In this document: positions 8,357 to 16,853 of the stretch, piece after piece
Layout of the letters: each line of letters opens with the position of its first letter
How positions within the stretch are numbered: position 1 is the stretch's first letter
Origin: an uncultured bacterium
GTDB taxonomy: Bacteria; Bacillota; Bacilli; Lactobacillales; Lactobacillaceae
NCBI GenBank assembly: GCA_905214545.1
Contig: CAJMMO010000006.1
Location: forward strand, 1 to 50,163
Length of the DNA: 50,163 nt
Direction: 5' to 3'
Translations under genes and position numbers: made by a program
Notes under the pieces: generated by a model
What the model was told of the DNA's origin: nothing
The model's database searches: none
Seen by the model: only the letters and a program-made list of their open reading frames with translations

Positions 8357-9679
8357 GTCCAAGCGTTTAGTCAGCTCATCGTGCAATTCTTCAAAGCCCG
8401 GCTTGTTGAGCAGCCCAAACATGTTCTTCTTGTAAGCCTCTACACCCGGCTGGTTAAACGGATTAATCCCGTTCAAGTAGCCCGAAATGGCCACAGCCAG
8501 TTCGAAGAAGTAAATCACGTAGCCCAAAGTCTTCGCGCTTTGGTCTGGCAGCTCCAGCCCCATGACCGGCACGCCGCCGTCATTGTGGGCCAGCACTACG
8601 CCCTGGTAAGCCTGCTTATTGACGTAGTTCATCGTCTTGCCGCTCAAGTAGTCCAACTGGTCCAAGTTGTTGTCGGCTTTTGGAATCGTCACATCAGCCT
8701 GCGGGTTTTCAACCCACAGCACCGTTTCCATCAAGTTCCGCTGCCCTTCCTGGATGAACTGCCCCATCGAGTGCAGGTCGGTCGTCAGGTTGGCTGCTGC
8801 CGGGAAAATGCCGCGCTGGTCCTTGCCTTCGGATTCACCCATCAGCTGCTTCCACCACTCGCCAAACATCCGCAGGCTTGGCTCGTAGTTTTCCAAGATT
8901 TCAATGGCAAAGCCCTTGCGGTACAAGATGTTGCGCAAGGCCGCATATTCATAAGGACTGTCTTTTAAGTCTACTTTTGCATAAGCGCTTCTTGCTTCTG
9001 CAGCCCCGGCCATCAGGTCGTCGATGTTGCCGCCGGCAACGGCAATCGGCAACAGGCCAACAGCAGACAGCACGCTGAAGCGGCCGCCTAAGTCATCCGG
9101 CACCACAAACTCGCTGTAGCCGGCCGCGTCAGCTTCGTTTTTCAAAGCCCCGCGCTGGCGGTCAGTCGTCGCGTAGATTCTCTGCGCAGCTTCTTTGGCG
9201 CCGTACTTGGCAACCAGTTTTTCCTTCAAGACACGGAAAGCGATACTGGTCTCAGTCGTCGTGCCCGACTTGGAGATCACGTTAATGCTGAAGTCCCGGT
9301 CGCCCAGCCAAGCCAGCAGCTGGTGCAGGTAGCTTCCCGACAGGCTGTTGCCGCAAAAGACCACTTTTGTTTTCGGTTCAGCAAAAGAGCCCAGCAAAAA
9401 GTCCACCGCAGCCTGGGCGCCCAAGTAAGAGCCGCCGATGCCGATGCAGACGAGCACGTCAGAGTCTTTTTGGATCTGAGCGGCCGCCTTTTTAATCCGG
9501 GCAAATTCGTCCTTGTCGTAATTGACAGGCAAGTCCAGCCAGCCGCGGAAATCGTTGCCGGCGCCGGTGCCCTCCCGCAGCTCGCGGTCAGCAGCTTCAA
9601 CCAGCGGGCACAGTTCGGTCAGCTCGCGCTGCGTCACAAACTTAGCAGTATGCTTTGCATTAAAATGAATTGCAGACAT
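8354..9679 (-). CDS. pgi: glucose-6-phosphate isomerase
   Basis: This 441-aa enzyme interconverts glucose-6-phosphate and fructose-6-phosphate in cytoplasmic glycolysis. Visible signatures include CIGIGGSYLGA near the N terminus, VISKSGTTTET (sugar-phosphate binding), DDLGGRFSVLSAVGLLP (PGI signature), MGQFIQEGQRN, and the final active-site region with the conserved Lys near NPFNQPGVEAYKKNMF. I place the start at the ATG at 9677-9679 (MSAIHFNAK), which aligns with family N termini and leaves the preceding 23 codons untranslated. A purine-rich site lies upstream. It has its own terminator and no tight operon partner. Confidence 0.95.
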   Translation of the reverse strand: MSAIHFNAKHTAKFVTQRELTELCPLVEAADRELREGTGAGNDFRGWLDLPVNYDKDEFARIKKAAAQIQKDSDVLVCIGIGGSYLGAQAAVDFLLGSFAEPKTKVVFCGNSLSGSYLHQLLAWLGDRDFSINVISKSGTTTETSIAFRVLKEKLVAKYGAKEAAQRIYATTDRQRGALKNEADAAGYSEFVVPDDLGGRFSVLSAVGLLPIAVAGGNIDDLMAGAAEARSAYAKVDLKDSPYEYAALRNILYRKGFAIEILENYEPSLRMFGEWWKQLMGESEGKDQRGIFPAAANLTTDLHSMGQFIQEGQRNLMETVLWVENPQADVTIPKADNNLDQLDYLSGKTMNYVNKQAYQGVVLAHNDGGVPVMGLELPDQSAKTLGYVIYFFELAVAISGYLNGINPFNQPGVEAYKKNMFGLLNKPGFEELHDELTKRLD

Positions 9680-9714
9680 TTTCTCTTTTCCCTCTTTAAT
9701 TAACTTGCTTCCTA

Positions 9715-10335
9715 CTAGATTGTAAACTTCTTTCCCCGAAAAGCCCACTTTGCCAGCAAAAAGCCCAGCAGGCAGCCGCAGCAGTTGAAGAAGACGTCGT
9801 CGATGTCGCTGACCCCGGTGGCCAGTAAAAACTGCAGCGTCTCAATGGCCAGGGACGTGCACAAGCCAATAGCCAGCGTTGTCAGCCCCGCGTGCCTCTT
9901 TTTTCCTATTAAAACCGGCAGCAAAAAGCCCAAAGGGATAAACCAGAGAATGTTGCCAAAGGAGTTGTAGAAAAAGTCCAGCAAGCTGGCCCCGTGTGTG
10001 AGCTTGACCGTCTCTTTTAAAAAGACAAAGTTGACGTCGCTCAGACTCCTGTGCCAGTGCCAGTTCAGCTGCCACGGGAAGTAGGAGTCGCGGAAAGTAG
10101 TCAGCATGAACAGCAAGATCAGGTAGAACACAAAGACCCACAACACGGCCTCGCGGCCCACACCCTTGCGCTTGTGCATCAAGAGCAGGCAAGCCAGGCG
10201 GATGATGGCAAACAGCAAAAAGTAAAGCAGGGTCTTGTCCAGCGCAAATAAGATCAGCTTGATCAGCGCAAAGTGGTTGACCCGGGCAGCGAAATGGTTC
10301 AGCGCAAAATCGTAAAGCGGTTCTAAAAATATCAT
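9715..10335 (-). CDS. VanZ-like family membrane protein
   Basis: This 206-aa protein has about five membrane helices (roughly 25-50, 62-80, 118-138, 150-168 and 180-195). It carries the VanZ-like pattern of a polar segment (LTTFRDSYFPWQ), then NSFGNILWFIPLGFLLP and ETLQFLLATGVSDIDDVFFNCCGCLLGF, where conserved Asn/Pro and Glu/Asp residues sit at helix ends. VanZ of enterococci lowers teicoplanin sensitivity; most relatives have no known role. The ATG at 10333-10335 has an AAAGG site 5 bases upstream. It is divergent from the LtaS-like gene, with 99 bases between them. Confidence 0.8.
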   Translation of the reverse strand: MIFLEPLYDFALNHFAARVNHFALIKLILFALDKTLLYFLLFAIIRLACLLLMHKRKGVGREAVLWVFVFYLILLFMLTTFRDSYFPWQLNWHWHRSLSDVNFVFLKETVKLTHGASLLDFFYNSFGNILWFIPLGFLLPVLIGKKRHAGLTTLAIGLCTSLAIETLQFLLATGVSDIDDVFFNCCGCLLGFLLAKWAFRGKKFTI

Positions 10336-10434
10336 AGCGGCCTTTATCTCCTCGTTTTTTGATTATACCTGTTCTCGCAAAAAGTTTGTTGTTTCATATA
10401 AAAACCAGTAAAATCAAGGCAAAGGAGAATTCTC

Positions 10435-12579
10435 GTGAAAAAAGGCAACTTTTGGCAAACCAGGTTCGGCTTCTGCGCGATCCTGGTCTTACTATTTGCA
10501 CTTAAATATTGGTTCGCGGCCTACTTTGATTTTAACTTAGGCCTGTCCGACCCCTACCAGCACTTCATCATGCTGCTGAGTCCTTTTGGCTTCAGCATCC
10601 TTTTGATCAGTCTAGGCCTGTACCCGTCAAAACCAGTCGTCTCTTACGTCTGCATGCTGGTGCTCGATTTTGCAAACAGCGCCCTGCTCTTTGCCAACGT
10701 CGTCTACTACCGGCAGTTCAAGGACTTTTTGACCGCCAAGACCATCCAAAACACCGGCAAGGTGTCCCAGGGCCTGGGCAAAAGCACGGTGGCGCTGCTC
10801 CAGCCCCAAGACCTGCTCTTGTGGCTGGACCTCATCATCATCATCGCGCTGCTGATCATCGGCAAGATCAAGATTGACCGCGTGTCCTACGGCTTCAGCT
10901 CGGCCTTTGCCGCCACTTCGGTCGGGGCCTTCATGCTCGTCTTCAATTTGTTTTTGGCAGAGACCTCGCGGCCGCGGCTGCTGGTCAACACCTTCGACCG
11001 CACCTACATCGTCAAGTACCTGGGCATTGACACCTACAGCGCCTATGACCTCGTCAAAAGCGCCCACTCAAGCCAGGTCAAACGCAACGCCAACGCCGAT
11101 GAGCTGGCCCAGGTGCTGGCCTTTACCAGGAAAAACTACGTGAGCCCAAACCCGGCCTACTTCGGCGCTGCGCGCGGCAAGAACATCATCGTGATCCACT
11201 TGGAGAGCTTCCAGCAGTTTTTGATCAACATGAAGGTCAACGGCCAGGAAGTCACGCCTTTTTTAAACTCGCTGTACAAGAGCAAGAATACGATCAGCTT
11301 TGACAACTTCTACCACCAGGTCGGCTTAGGCCGGACCAGCGACGCCGAAAACATGCTGGAAACGGGCACCTTCGGGGTGTCTGACGGCTCGCTGTTCACC
11401 TCGCTGGGGTCTGAAAACACCTTCCAGGCCGCCCCGCAGATCCTGCGCCAGCGCGGCTACACCTCGGCCGTCTTCCACGGCAACGTCGGCACTTTCTGGA
11501 ACAGAAATGAAGTCTACAAAAACTTAGGCTACAACTACTTCTTTGACGCCAGCTACTTTTCAAGCGACAAGCAGGACAAGAGCGGCTACGGCTTAAAAGA
11601 CAAGCTCCTTTTTGCCGAAAGCATCAAATACCTCGAGCAGATGCAGCAGCCGTTTTACGTCAAATACATTACGGTCACTAACCACATCCCCTTCCAGCTC
11701 GACAGCCAAGACCAGGACCCGAACTTCAAGACTTCTACGACCAGCGACCAGACCGTGAACAACTACTTCGTCACGGCCCACTACCTGGACCAGTCCTTGT
11801 CCGAGTTCTTTGACTTTTTGAAAAAGTCGGGCCTGGAGAAAAACTCATTGGTCTTGATCTACGGCGACCACTACGGCTTGAGCGAATCCGACTACGGCGC
11901 CTTGGCCCCGCTGCTGGGCAAGTCCAAGTCCGACCGGACCGACTTTGACACCATCCAAATGCAAAAGGTGCCTTACATGATCCACATGCCGGGGCTGAAA
12001 GGCGGCATCCGCAACACGCTGGGCGGCGAGATCGACTCGCTGCCGACCCTGCTGCACCTGGCCGGGATCAACACCAAGCAGTACGTCCAGTTCGGCACCG
12101 ACCTTTTGTCCAACAAGCACAAGCAGTTTGTCGTCTTCCGCAACGGCACGATCCTGACGCCGCAATACGTGATCACGAACACGAAGACGACGCCGACAGT
12201 TTACGACGCTAAGACCGGCGAGAAGCTGACGGCCTTGACCAAGGCCCAAAAGCGGCAGATTAAAAAGCTGATCGCTTACGGCCTGCAAGAGCTCAAGATG
12301 TCAGACCTGCTCAACAACCGCAACCTGCTACGCTTCTACACTCCTGCCGGCTTTGTCCCGGTCACGCCGACCCAGTTCGACTACAAGACCAACTACCAGC
12401 AGCTGCTGCACGAGCGCAAGATCTTCGGCGACAAGGGCACGTCGCTGTACGCCAAAAACGACAACACGTCTTTGACCAGCGACTACCAGACCGACGCGCC
12501 TGAGCTCAAAGACAGGCAGGACGTCATCAATGCCGTCCCCGACACCGTCTTGAATGCAACAGACAAAGAAGATAAATAA
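10435..12579 (+). CDS. LtaS-like phosphoglycerol transferase (sulfatase-fold membrane enzyme)
   Basis: This 714-aa protein has about five N-terminal membrane helices (to about residue 185) and then an extracellular sulfatase-type domain. The domain shows NIIVIHLESFQQF (metal-binding Glu), GLGRTSDAEN with the nucleophile Thr at about 301, VFHGNVGTFWNR, TNHIPF and IYGDHYGLSE (metal ligands). This is the layout of lipoteichoic acid synthases, which transfer glycerol-phosphate from phosphatidylglycerol to LTA. Whether it is the main LtaS or a primase/paralogue cannot be told here. The start is GTG at 10435 with an AAAGGAG site 8 bases upstream. The C-terminal 100 residues are polar and extended. 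The gene is monocistronic and ends at a bidirectional terminator. Confidence 0.88.
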   Translation: MKKGNFWQTRFGFCAILVLLFALKYWFAAYFDFNLGLSDPYQHFIMLLSPFGFSILLISLGLYPSKPVVSYVCMLVLDFANSALLFANVVYYRQFKDFLTAKTIQNTGKVSQGLGKSTVALLQPQDLLLWLDLIIIIALLIIGKIKIDRVSYGFSSAFAATSVGAFMLVFNLFLAETSRPRLLVNTFDRTYIVKYLGIDTYSAYDLVKSAHSSQVKRNANADELAQVLAFTRKNYVSPNPAYFGAARGKNIIVIHLESFQQFLINMKVNGQEVTPFLNSLYKSKNTISFDNFYHQVGLGRTSDAENMLETGTFGVSDGSLFTSLGSENTFQAAPQILRQRGYTSAVFHGNVGTFWNRNEVYKNLGYNYFFDASYFSSDKQDKSGYGLKDKLLFAESIKYLEQMQQPFYVKYITVTNHIPFQLDSQDQDPNFKTSTTSDQTVNNYFVTAHYLDQSLSEFFDFLKKSGLEKNSLVLIYGDHYGLSESDYGALAPLLGKSKSDRTDFDTIQMQKVPYMIHMPGLKGGIRNTLGGEIDSLPTLLHLAGINTKQYVQFGTDLLSNKHKQFVVFRNGTILTPQYVITNTKTTPTVYDAKTGEKLTALTKAQKRQIKKLIAYGLQELKMSDLLNNRNLLRFYTPAGFVPVTPTQFDYKTNYQQLLHERKIFGDKGTSLYAKNDNTSLTSDYQTDAPELKDRQDVINAVPDTVLNATDKEDK

Positions 12580-12583
12580 GCAA

Positions 12584-12617
12584 TAAAAAAAGCACTGCTT
12601 AAAGCAGTGCTTTTTTA
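12584..12617. terminator. bidirectional terminator, LtaS-like gene / histidine kinase
   Basis: AGCACTGC (12591-12598) and GCAGTGCT (12604-12611) form a perfect stem with an A-run before and a T-run after, between convergent genes whose stops are within about 10 bases of it. Confidence 0.9.
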
Positions 12618-14063
12618 TTTGGATTCGACGAATTGCTCATAGCCTTCGTCATACAAAGTAATTGTAAATTCCGAGCCCTCGTGCAGCTTGGATTTTACCG
12701 AAATCTTGCCGCCGTGCTGGCGCACCAGCGATAAGACGATGGCTAAGCCCAGGCCGGATTCGCCGGTATTGGACCGGGCCCGTGACGGGTCGGCCTTGTA
12801 GAAGCGCTCGAAGATGTACTTTTGCTCTTCTTCCGTCATCCCCAAGCCGGTGTCTCTGACGCTGAACCGGGCGGCGTGTTCGAGCCGGCGCCCGCTGATC
12901 ACGATCTTGCCGTCCTGGGTAAACTGCAAGGCGTTTTGCACCAGGTTGACCATCATCTGGGTGAAGCGGTCGTGGTCGGCGTAGACCTGGACGCTGTCCG
13001 GCAGGTCCAAGATCAGCTGGTCGTTGGCCTCTTCGGCCTTGCGCTTCATCTGCGTCAACAGGTCGGTCAGCACCTGGCGCGAGTCAAACTTCGTTTTGAC
13101 CAGCATGATCTGGTTGCTGCGGATTTTTTCGTAGTCGAGGTTTTCGTTGACCAGCCGGATCAGGCGCTTAGTTTCCCGCTGCATCAAGGCAATCGACTTC
13201 GGCTTTGCTTCTTCGGGGATCACGTTGTACTGCAGACCCTCCAGGATGCCGTTGATGGTCGTCAGCGGCGTGCGCATCTCGTGGGCGGCATCGGCCATGA
13301 ACTGGTCGCGGCGCCGCTCCTGAGCGGTAATTTCCTCGTTGGACTTTTTCAAGGCATCGACCATCTCGTTGAAGTTTTCGGCCAGGTCGTCGATTTCGTC
13401 GTGGCCGTCGTTGGGCAGGTGCACCTCGAAGTTGCCGGCGGCCACGCGCTTAGTGGCCTGCGACAGCCGTCTGATCTTGCGGCTGGTGTAAACCGAGATC
13501 AAAACCGCAAAGGCCGAGGCGACCAGCGAGCTGACCAGCAAGGTGATCAGCAGGTCGTGCTTGTATTGGCGCAAAGTGTTTTCAATGTTGGTCAGCCGCG
13601 AGCCGATGACGATGACGCCGACCAGTTTTTTGTGGCGGAACCAGGGCTTTAAGACGCTGGTGTAAGGCTGGGAGCTGGACAAGCGCGCCGTGTTTTTCTC
13701 GTGGTCGTTTTTGACTTTAATCGTCTCACCTTTTTTCAGCCTGTTAAAAAGCTTTTTAGGCAAATGCCACGGCCGGACGTTGGGATAGACCTGCTGGTTG
13801 TTGGCGTCGAAGATCCGCATGGTCACTTCGTCGCCCTGCATGACGACTTGGACGCGGTCTAAAAACGAGGCGTCAAGCACCAGTTCGTTAGAATTGTCGG
13901 TTTCGGCCAGCTGTTCCAGGGAATCGGCGTAGCCGGAAAGCCGGGCGTAGTTTTGCTCGTAGGCTTCCTTAGTCGAATAGTTGAACATCACATAGCCCAT
14001 CACCATGACGGAGGTGATGATGACTAGGAAAAAGCCTAAGAGCTGCTGATAAATAAGTTTCAT
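12615..14063 (-). CDS. sensor histidine kinase
   Basis: This 482-aa membrane kinase has helices at about 5-27 and 170-192 bracketing an extracellular sensor domain of about 140 residues. A HAMP linker follows (about 193-240), then the dimerisation helix with HEMRTPL (phospho-His about 261), N-box NLVQNALQFT, G1 VRDTGLGM and G2 GESGLGLAIV. It autophosphorylates and passes phosphate to the adjacent response regulator. Its start is 3 bases after the regulator stop. The architecture is WalK/CsrS/SaeS-like; the signal is unknown, but the extracytoplasmic domain and the SdpI-like first gene suggest an envelope or peptide cue. Confidence 0.93.
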   Translation of the reverse strand: MKLIYQQLLGFFLVIITSVMVMGYVMFNYSTKEAYEQNYARLSGYADSLEQLAETDNSNELVLDASFLDRVQVVMQGDEVTMRIFDANNQQVYPNVRPWHLPKKLFNRLKKGETIKVKNDHEKNTARLSSSQPYTSVLKPWFRHKKLVGVIVIGSRLTNIENTLRQYKHDLLITLLVSSLVASAFAVLISVYTSRKIRRLSQATKRVAAGNFEVHLPNDGHDEIDDLAENFNEMVDALKKSNEEITAQERRRDQFMADAAHEMRTPLTTINGILEGLQYNVIPEEAKPKSIALMQRETKRLIRLVNENLDYEKIRSNQIMLVKTKFDSRQVLTDLLTQMKRKAEEANDQLILDLPDSVQVYADHDRFTQMMVNLVQNALQFTQDGKIVISGRRLEHAARFSVRDTGLGMTEEEQKYIFERFYKADPSRARSNTGESGLGLAIVLSLVRQHGGKISVKSKLHEGSEFTITLYDEGYEQFVESK

Positions 14064-14066
14064 TGT

Positions 14067-14777
14067 CTAAACCTGCGAATCATCAAACTTGTAGCCGACA
14101 CCCCAGACGGTCTGAATCACCTGCGGGCCGGTTTTTTCCAGCTTCTGGCGCAGCTTCTTGATGTGGGCGTCGACCGTCCGCTCCTCGCTCAAGTACTCGT
14201 AGCCCCAGATCATCTGCAGCAGCTGCTGGCGCGAGAAGACCTGCTGGGGCTTTTTAGCCATCGTCAAGAGCAGGTCGAATTCCTTAGGCGTCAGGTCGGT
14301 GATCGGCTGGTCGTCGTATAAGACCTCGCGCCTTTTTTTAGAAATCTTGAAGTGCTTGGTGACGACGTCGTAGTTTTGGTCAGGGCTTTCTTGGGGCTGC
14401 CCCATCATGACGCGCCGGCGCAGGGCCTTGATGCGGGCGATTAAGGCCAGCGGGCTGAAGGGCTTAGTCACGTAGTCGTCGGCCCCGATGCCCAGGCCCA
14501 GGACCTGGTCGGCCTCGCTATCGCGCGCGGTAAGCATGATGATCGGCAAAGTCGGCGAAATCTCGCGCACCTCTTTGGCCACCTGGATGCCGTCTTTTTT
14601 CGGAAGGTTCAAGTCGAGCGTCATGAGGTCGTAGTGGCCGTCCTTGTTTTTAAACATGTCGACGGCAGAGACCCCGTCGTAGGCGTAGTCGACTTGCCAA
14701 TTTTCTTGGGCAAAAAACAGGCCCATCATCTCACAGACGGACTTGTCGTCTTCTACCATTAAAATGCTGAATGTCAT
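14067..14777 (-). CDS. OmpR-family response regulator
   Basis: This 236-aa protein has a receiver domain (acidic pair ED/D at 9-11, phospho-Asp about 55 in LMTLDLNLPKKDG, conserved Thr in MLTARD, Lys in VTKPF). A winged-helix DNA-binding domain follows, with DLTPKEFDLL, RTVDAHIKKLRQKLE and IQTVWGVGYKF. It is the partner of the kinase encoded 3 bases downstream and controls unknown promoters. Its ATG overlaps the stop of the SdpI-like gene (ATGA type overlap at 14774-14777), so translation is probably coupled. Confidence 0.95.
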   Translation of the reverse strand: MTFSILMVEDDKSVCEMMGLFFAQENWQVDYAYDGVSAVDMFKNKDGHYDLMTLDLNLPKKDGIQVAKEVREISPTLPIIMLTARDSEADQVLGLGIGADDYVTKPFSPLALIARIKALRRRVMMGQPQESPDQNYDVVTKHFKISKKRREVLYDDQPITDLTPKEFDLLLTMAKKPQQVFSRQQLLQMIWGYEYLSEERTVDAHIKKLRQKLEKTGPQVIQTVWGVGYKFDDSQV

Positions 14778-15166
14778 AAGTCTTTAAATCCCTTTGTTTT
14801 CTGGTGTTTGACCTGGTCGGGCTCGATGTAGTCGCTAGGCAGCTCGTGTCTTTTTTTCAAAAAGGCCTGGAGCTTTTTTTCGGTGTAAATGATGGGGGCG
14901 ATGATGAACAGCGGCAAGGTCAGCAGCCACAAAATAAAAAAGCGGTCGCCGTGCACAAAGTGAATTAGAAGGCCGGCGAGCATGGCAATGGCGCCGGTGG
15001 CTAAGGTTGACCAGCTGGCGATTTTTTGGGCATAGCGAAAACTGGCTTTGTTGACGGAAGCCAGGTAGGACAGGTAGCCATAGACGCGGTTGGGCCTTTT
15101 AGCCGGCGAAATCAGCCAGAGCAGGCTGACGGCGATCATCACTGCACCGCATGCGATAAAGATCAT
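14774..15166 (-). CDS. small membrane protein, SdpI-like
   Basis: This 130-aa protein has three predicted helices (about 1-18, 50-68 and 74-92). Between the first two lies PNRVYGYLSYLASVNKASFRYAQKIAS, which resembles the N-x-x-x-GYR...W..A... segment of the SdpI/YhfL family. In Bacillus subtilis SdpI gives immunity to the SdpC toxin and relays its signal to a regulator. The assignment is by pattern only, so moderate. It is the first gene of an operon with a response regulator and kinase and overlaps the regulator start, which fits a sensing or immunity accessory. The ATG at 15164-15166 has an AAGGGGG site. Confidence 0.6.
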   Translation of the reverse strand: MIFIACGAVMIAVSLLWLISPAKRPNRVYGYLSYLASVNKASFRYAQKIASWSTLATGAIAMLAGLLIHFVHGDRFFILWLLTLPLFIIAPIIYTEKKLQAFLKKRHELPSDYIEPDQVKHQKTKGFKDL

Positions 15167-15213
15167 TGTGTTTCCCCCTTCCCTACAAGTTTACACGCCC
15201 TAAAAATAAAAAG

Positions 15214-15836
15214 CTAATGGCGGGCGGCATACTGGTCAAAGCTTAGGCCGTAGCGGCGCTTGAAGTTGCTGTTGTAGTCGATCCGGTAGACTAAAAAGTC
15301 GCGCCAGAGGTCTTCGTCTGTGACATAGCCTTCGTTTTGGCGGTCTGCACGTCGGGCGACTGGGCTAAGGCGGCGAGGTTTTCCTTCGTTTGCTTGACGT
15401 TGACGAGGCCGTTGCTGATTTCAAACACGTCAGAAGGCCCGGGGTTATCGCAAAAGGCCTTGAGCGCGCTGGGGTTTTCGCTGGACAGCAGGATTTTTTG
15501 TAAGAGGCTGCGGCCGGGCGCTTCGTCAAACTCGCGGCTGCGCTGAGCGGCGTAGGCCTCTTCTTTTTGCTTGCGGTTGATGCGGCTGACGAAGTCGTCG
15601 AAGCTGACGCCGTAGCTCATCTGAAACAGGCTGTTGTAGTCGAGGCCCTGCTCTTGCCAAAAGGCCCAGATGTCATCGGCAGTTTGGTAGCCGAGCGCTT
15701 GGGCCTGCTGGTAGTCGGGATTTGCGGCAAGGTCGACAGCAGCGGCAGCGGCTGCCGGGTCTTGGCCTTGCAGGGCCAGGTCGTGCAGCTGGGCCGAAGT
15801 TAAGCAGGATAGTTGTAATTTTTCGAGGGTCGTCAT
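15214..15836 (-). pseudogene. uncharacterised protein, C terminus shifted by one base
   Basis: I do not recognise this protein. The open frame starting at ATG 15834-15836 (AAAAGGTG site 6 bases upstream) runs to a TAG at 15291. Near 15343-15346 an AAAA tract marks the point where reading would continue in another frame if one A were added. The tail would read KNEGYVTDEDLWRDFL and end at 15214. The tail YNSNFKRRYGLSFDQY mirrors an internal segment YNSLFQMSYGVSFDDF at about residues 94-109, so the tail is genuine coding sequence of the same family. The restored length is about 207 aa. There is no signal peptide or membrane helix, and the N-terminal 50 residues are Ala/Gln-rich helices. It is divergent from the XRE regulator. 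Confidence 0.6.
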
Positions 15837-15980
15837 GGCATTCACCTTTTAAAAAAATACGCAGAGTTTCTTTTTTTATTATCGGCTATCTGGGCCGGCT
15901 TTTCCATTCTGAGAAAATGAGTTCAATTTTATTTTGAATTTATATCCTATATTAAGAGCAAAAAAGCTAGTTAAAGCAAA

Positions 15981-16001
15981 ATATTCAATATTTTTGAATA
16001 T
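15981..16001. promoter_or_regulatory. 8-bp inverted repeat upstream of the XRE regulator, possible operator
   Basis: ATATTCAA (15981-15988) and TTGAATAT (15994-16001) are perfect inverted repeats separated by 5 bases, immediately upstream of the regulator promoter. The symmetry fits a dimeric repressor site that could also control the divergent gene. Prediction only. Confidence 0.4.
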
Positions 16002-16003
16002 TT

Positions 16004-16034
16004 TTGCGCAATTTGTATACTTGCGCTGTATAAT
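16004..16034 (+). promoter_or_regulatory. candidate promoter of the XRE regulator
   Basis: Perfect TATAAT at 16029-16034, with TTGCGC at 16004-16009 as a possible -35 (19-base spacing, longer than ideal). TTGCGC occurs again at 16021-16026, and GTATAC at 16015-16020 is palindromic, so regulatory sites may overlap the promoter. Confidence 0.45.
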
Positions 16035-16061
16035 GTAAACGGATACATAAGAAGGTGCACG

Positions 16062-16796
16062 ATGAAAAGACAGCAAAACAGCAACAAATCGGCTCTGTAT
16101 GCAGGCCAGCGCCGCATGGTCGGCGACCGGCTCCGCGAATACATGCGCGAGCACCACTTGCGGCAGGTCGACATTTTAACGAAGGCTGAGCCCTTTTTCA
16201 CGGACAAGGTCAAGGTGACTAAGACCGACTTGTCGCAATACATCAACAATAAGACTGAGCCCCGCTCCGACAAGCTGCACATCTTAGCGCAGGCGTTGGA
16301 CGTCGACGAGGCCTGGCTGCTGGGCTTTGAAGAAGGCGAGCCGGACATCAAGCTGGCAGGCGGAGCTGATGATTTTGACAACCAGTACTATCCTGAATAT
16401 TTACCGTTTATGGTCCCGGTCTTAAAGCCGGTTGTCAGCCGCGACTACCCGCTGGAAGTCGGAAGTTTTGCCGACTACAAGGACATTGCCTTCCCAGAGC
16501 TCTCGTTTGACGACCTGTATGCGGTTCGGTGTCCGGACGGAGCCTTGGCCCCCACCATCCCTGCCGGAGCACTAGTCCTTTTTTACGAAAAAAAGAAGGT
16601 CCCAGACGGCAAGATCGCGGTCGCCCTTTTGCCCAACGGACCTGAACACTACCGGGTCTTTATCCGGCGCGTCGAGCACGCCAATGGCGAAACGCTCTTA
16701 TTGGCCAATGACCCGCGCTATTTGCCGATTGTCGTAAATTCTAAGAGCAAGGCGAAAATCATCGGGCAGGCGGTCAAGGTCGACTTCTACCTGTAG
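16062..16796 (+). CDS. XRE-family repressor with an S24/LexA-like domain lacking catalytic residues
   Basis: This 244-aa protein has a helix-turn-helix DNA-binding domain (about 18-87, including LRQVDILTKAEPF and KTDLSQYINNKTEPRSD) and a C-terminal LexA/CI-type fold (about 115-244). In S24 peptidases the nucleophile lies in a GDSM-P-I motif and the general-base Lys about 37 residues on. Here the aligned segments read DGALAPTIP, with Ala161 at the Ser position, and EHYRVF, with Arg198 at the Lys position. LAGG at 98-101 resembles the Ala-Gly cleavage site. It therefore looks like a phage-CI-type dimeric repressor that cannot self-cleave. The ATG at 16062 has an AGAAGGTG site. It is followed 57 bases later by an Ltp-type gene. 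Confidence 0.82.
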   Translation: MKRQQNSNKSALYAGQRRMVGDRLREYMREHHLRQVDILTKAEPFFTDKVKVTKTDLSQYINNKTEPRSDKLHILAQALDVDEAWLLGFEEGEPDIKLAGGADDFDNQYYPEYLPFMVPVLKPVVSRDYPLEVGSFADYKDIAFPELSFDDLYAVRCPDGALAPTIPAGALVLFYEKKKVPDGKIAVALLPNGPEHYRVFIRRVEHANGETLLLANDPRYLPIVVNSKSKAKIIGQAVKVDFYL

Positions 16797-16853
16797 TTCT
16801 GTGTCCGCAATGACATTAAACTAAGCACACCCTAGTTTTTAAGGAGTATTGAA

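Noticed and set aside
9679..9748. N-terminal extension of pgi to 9748
   Set aside because: The extra 23 residues are not found in the family and the ATG at 9679 begins the conserved N terminus.
12822..13652. 276-codon plus-strand frame across the histidine kinase
   Set aside because: Antisense shadow of a clear kinase. Long stop-free antisense frames are common in GC-rich codon use and this one has no recognisable protein features.
16062..16796. Calling the XRE/S24-like protein an active LexA repressor
   Set aside because: Both catalytic positions are changed (Ala161, Arg198), and the DNA-binding part is XRE-type rather than the LexA winged helix.
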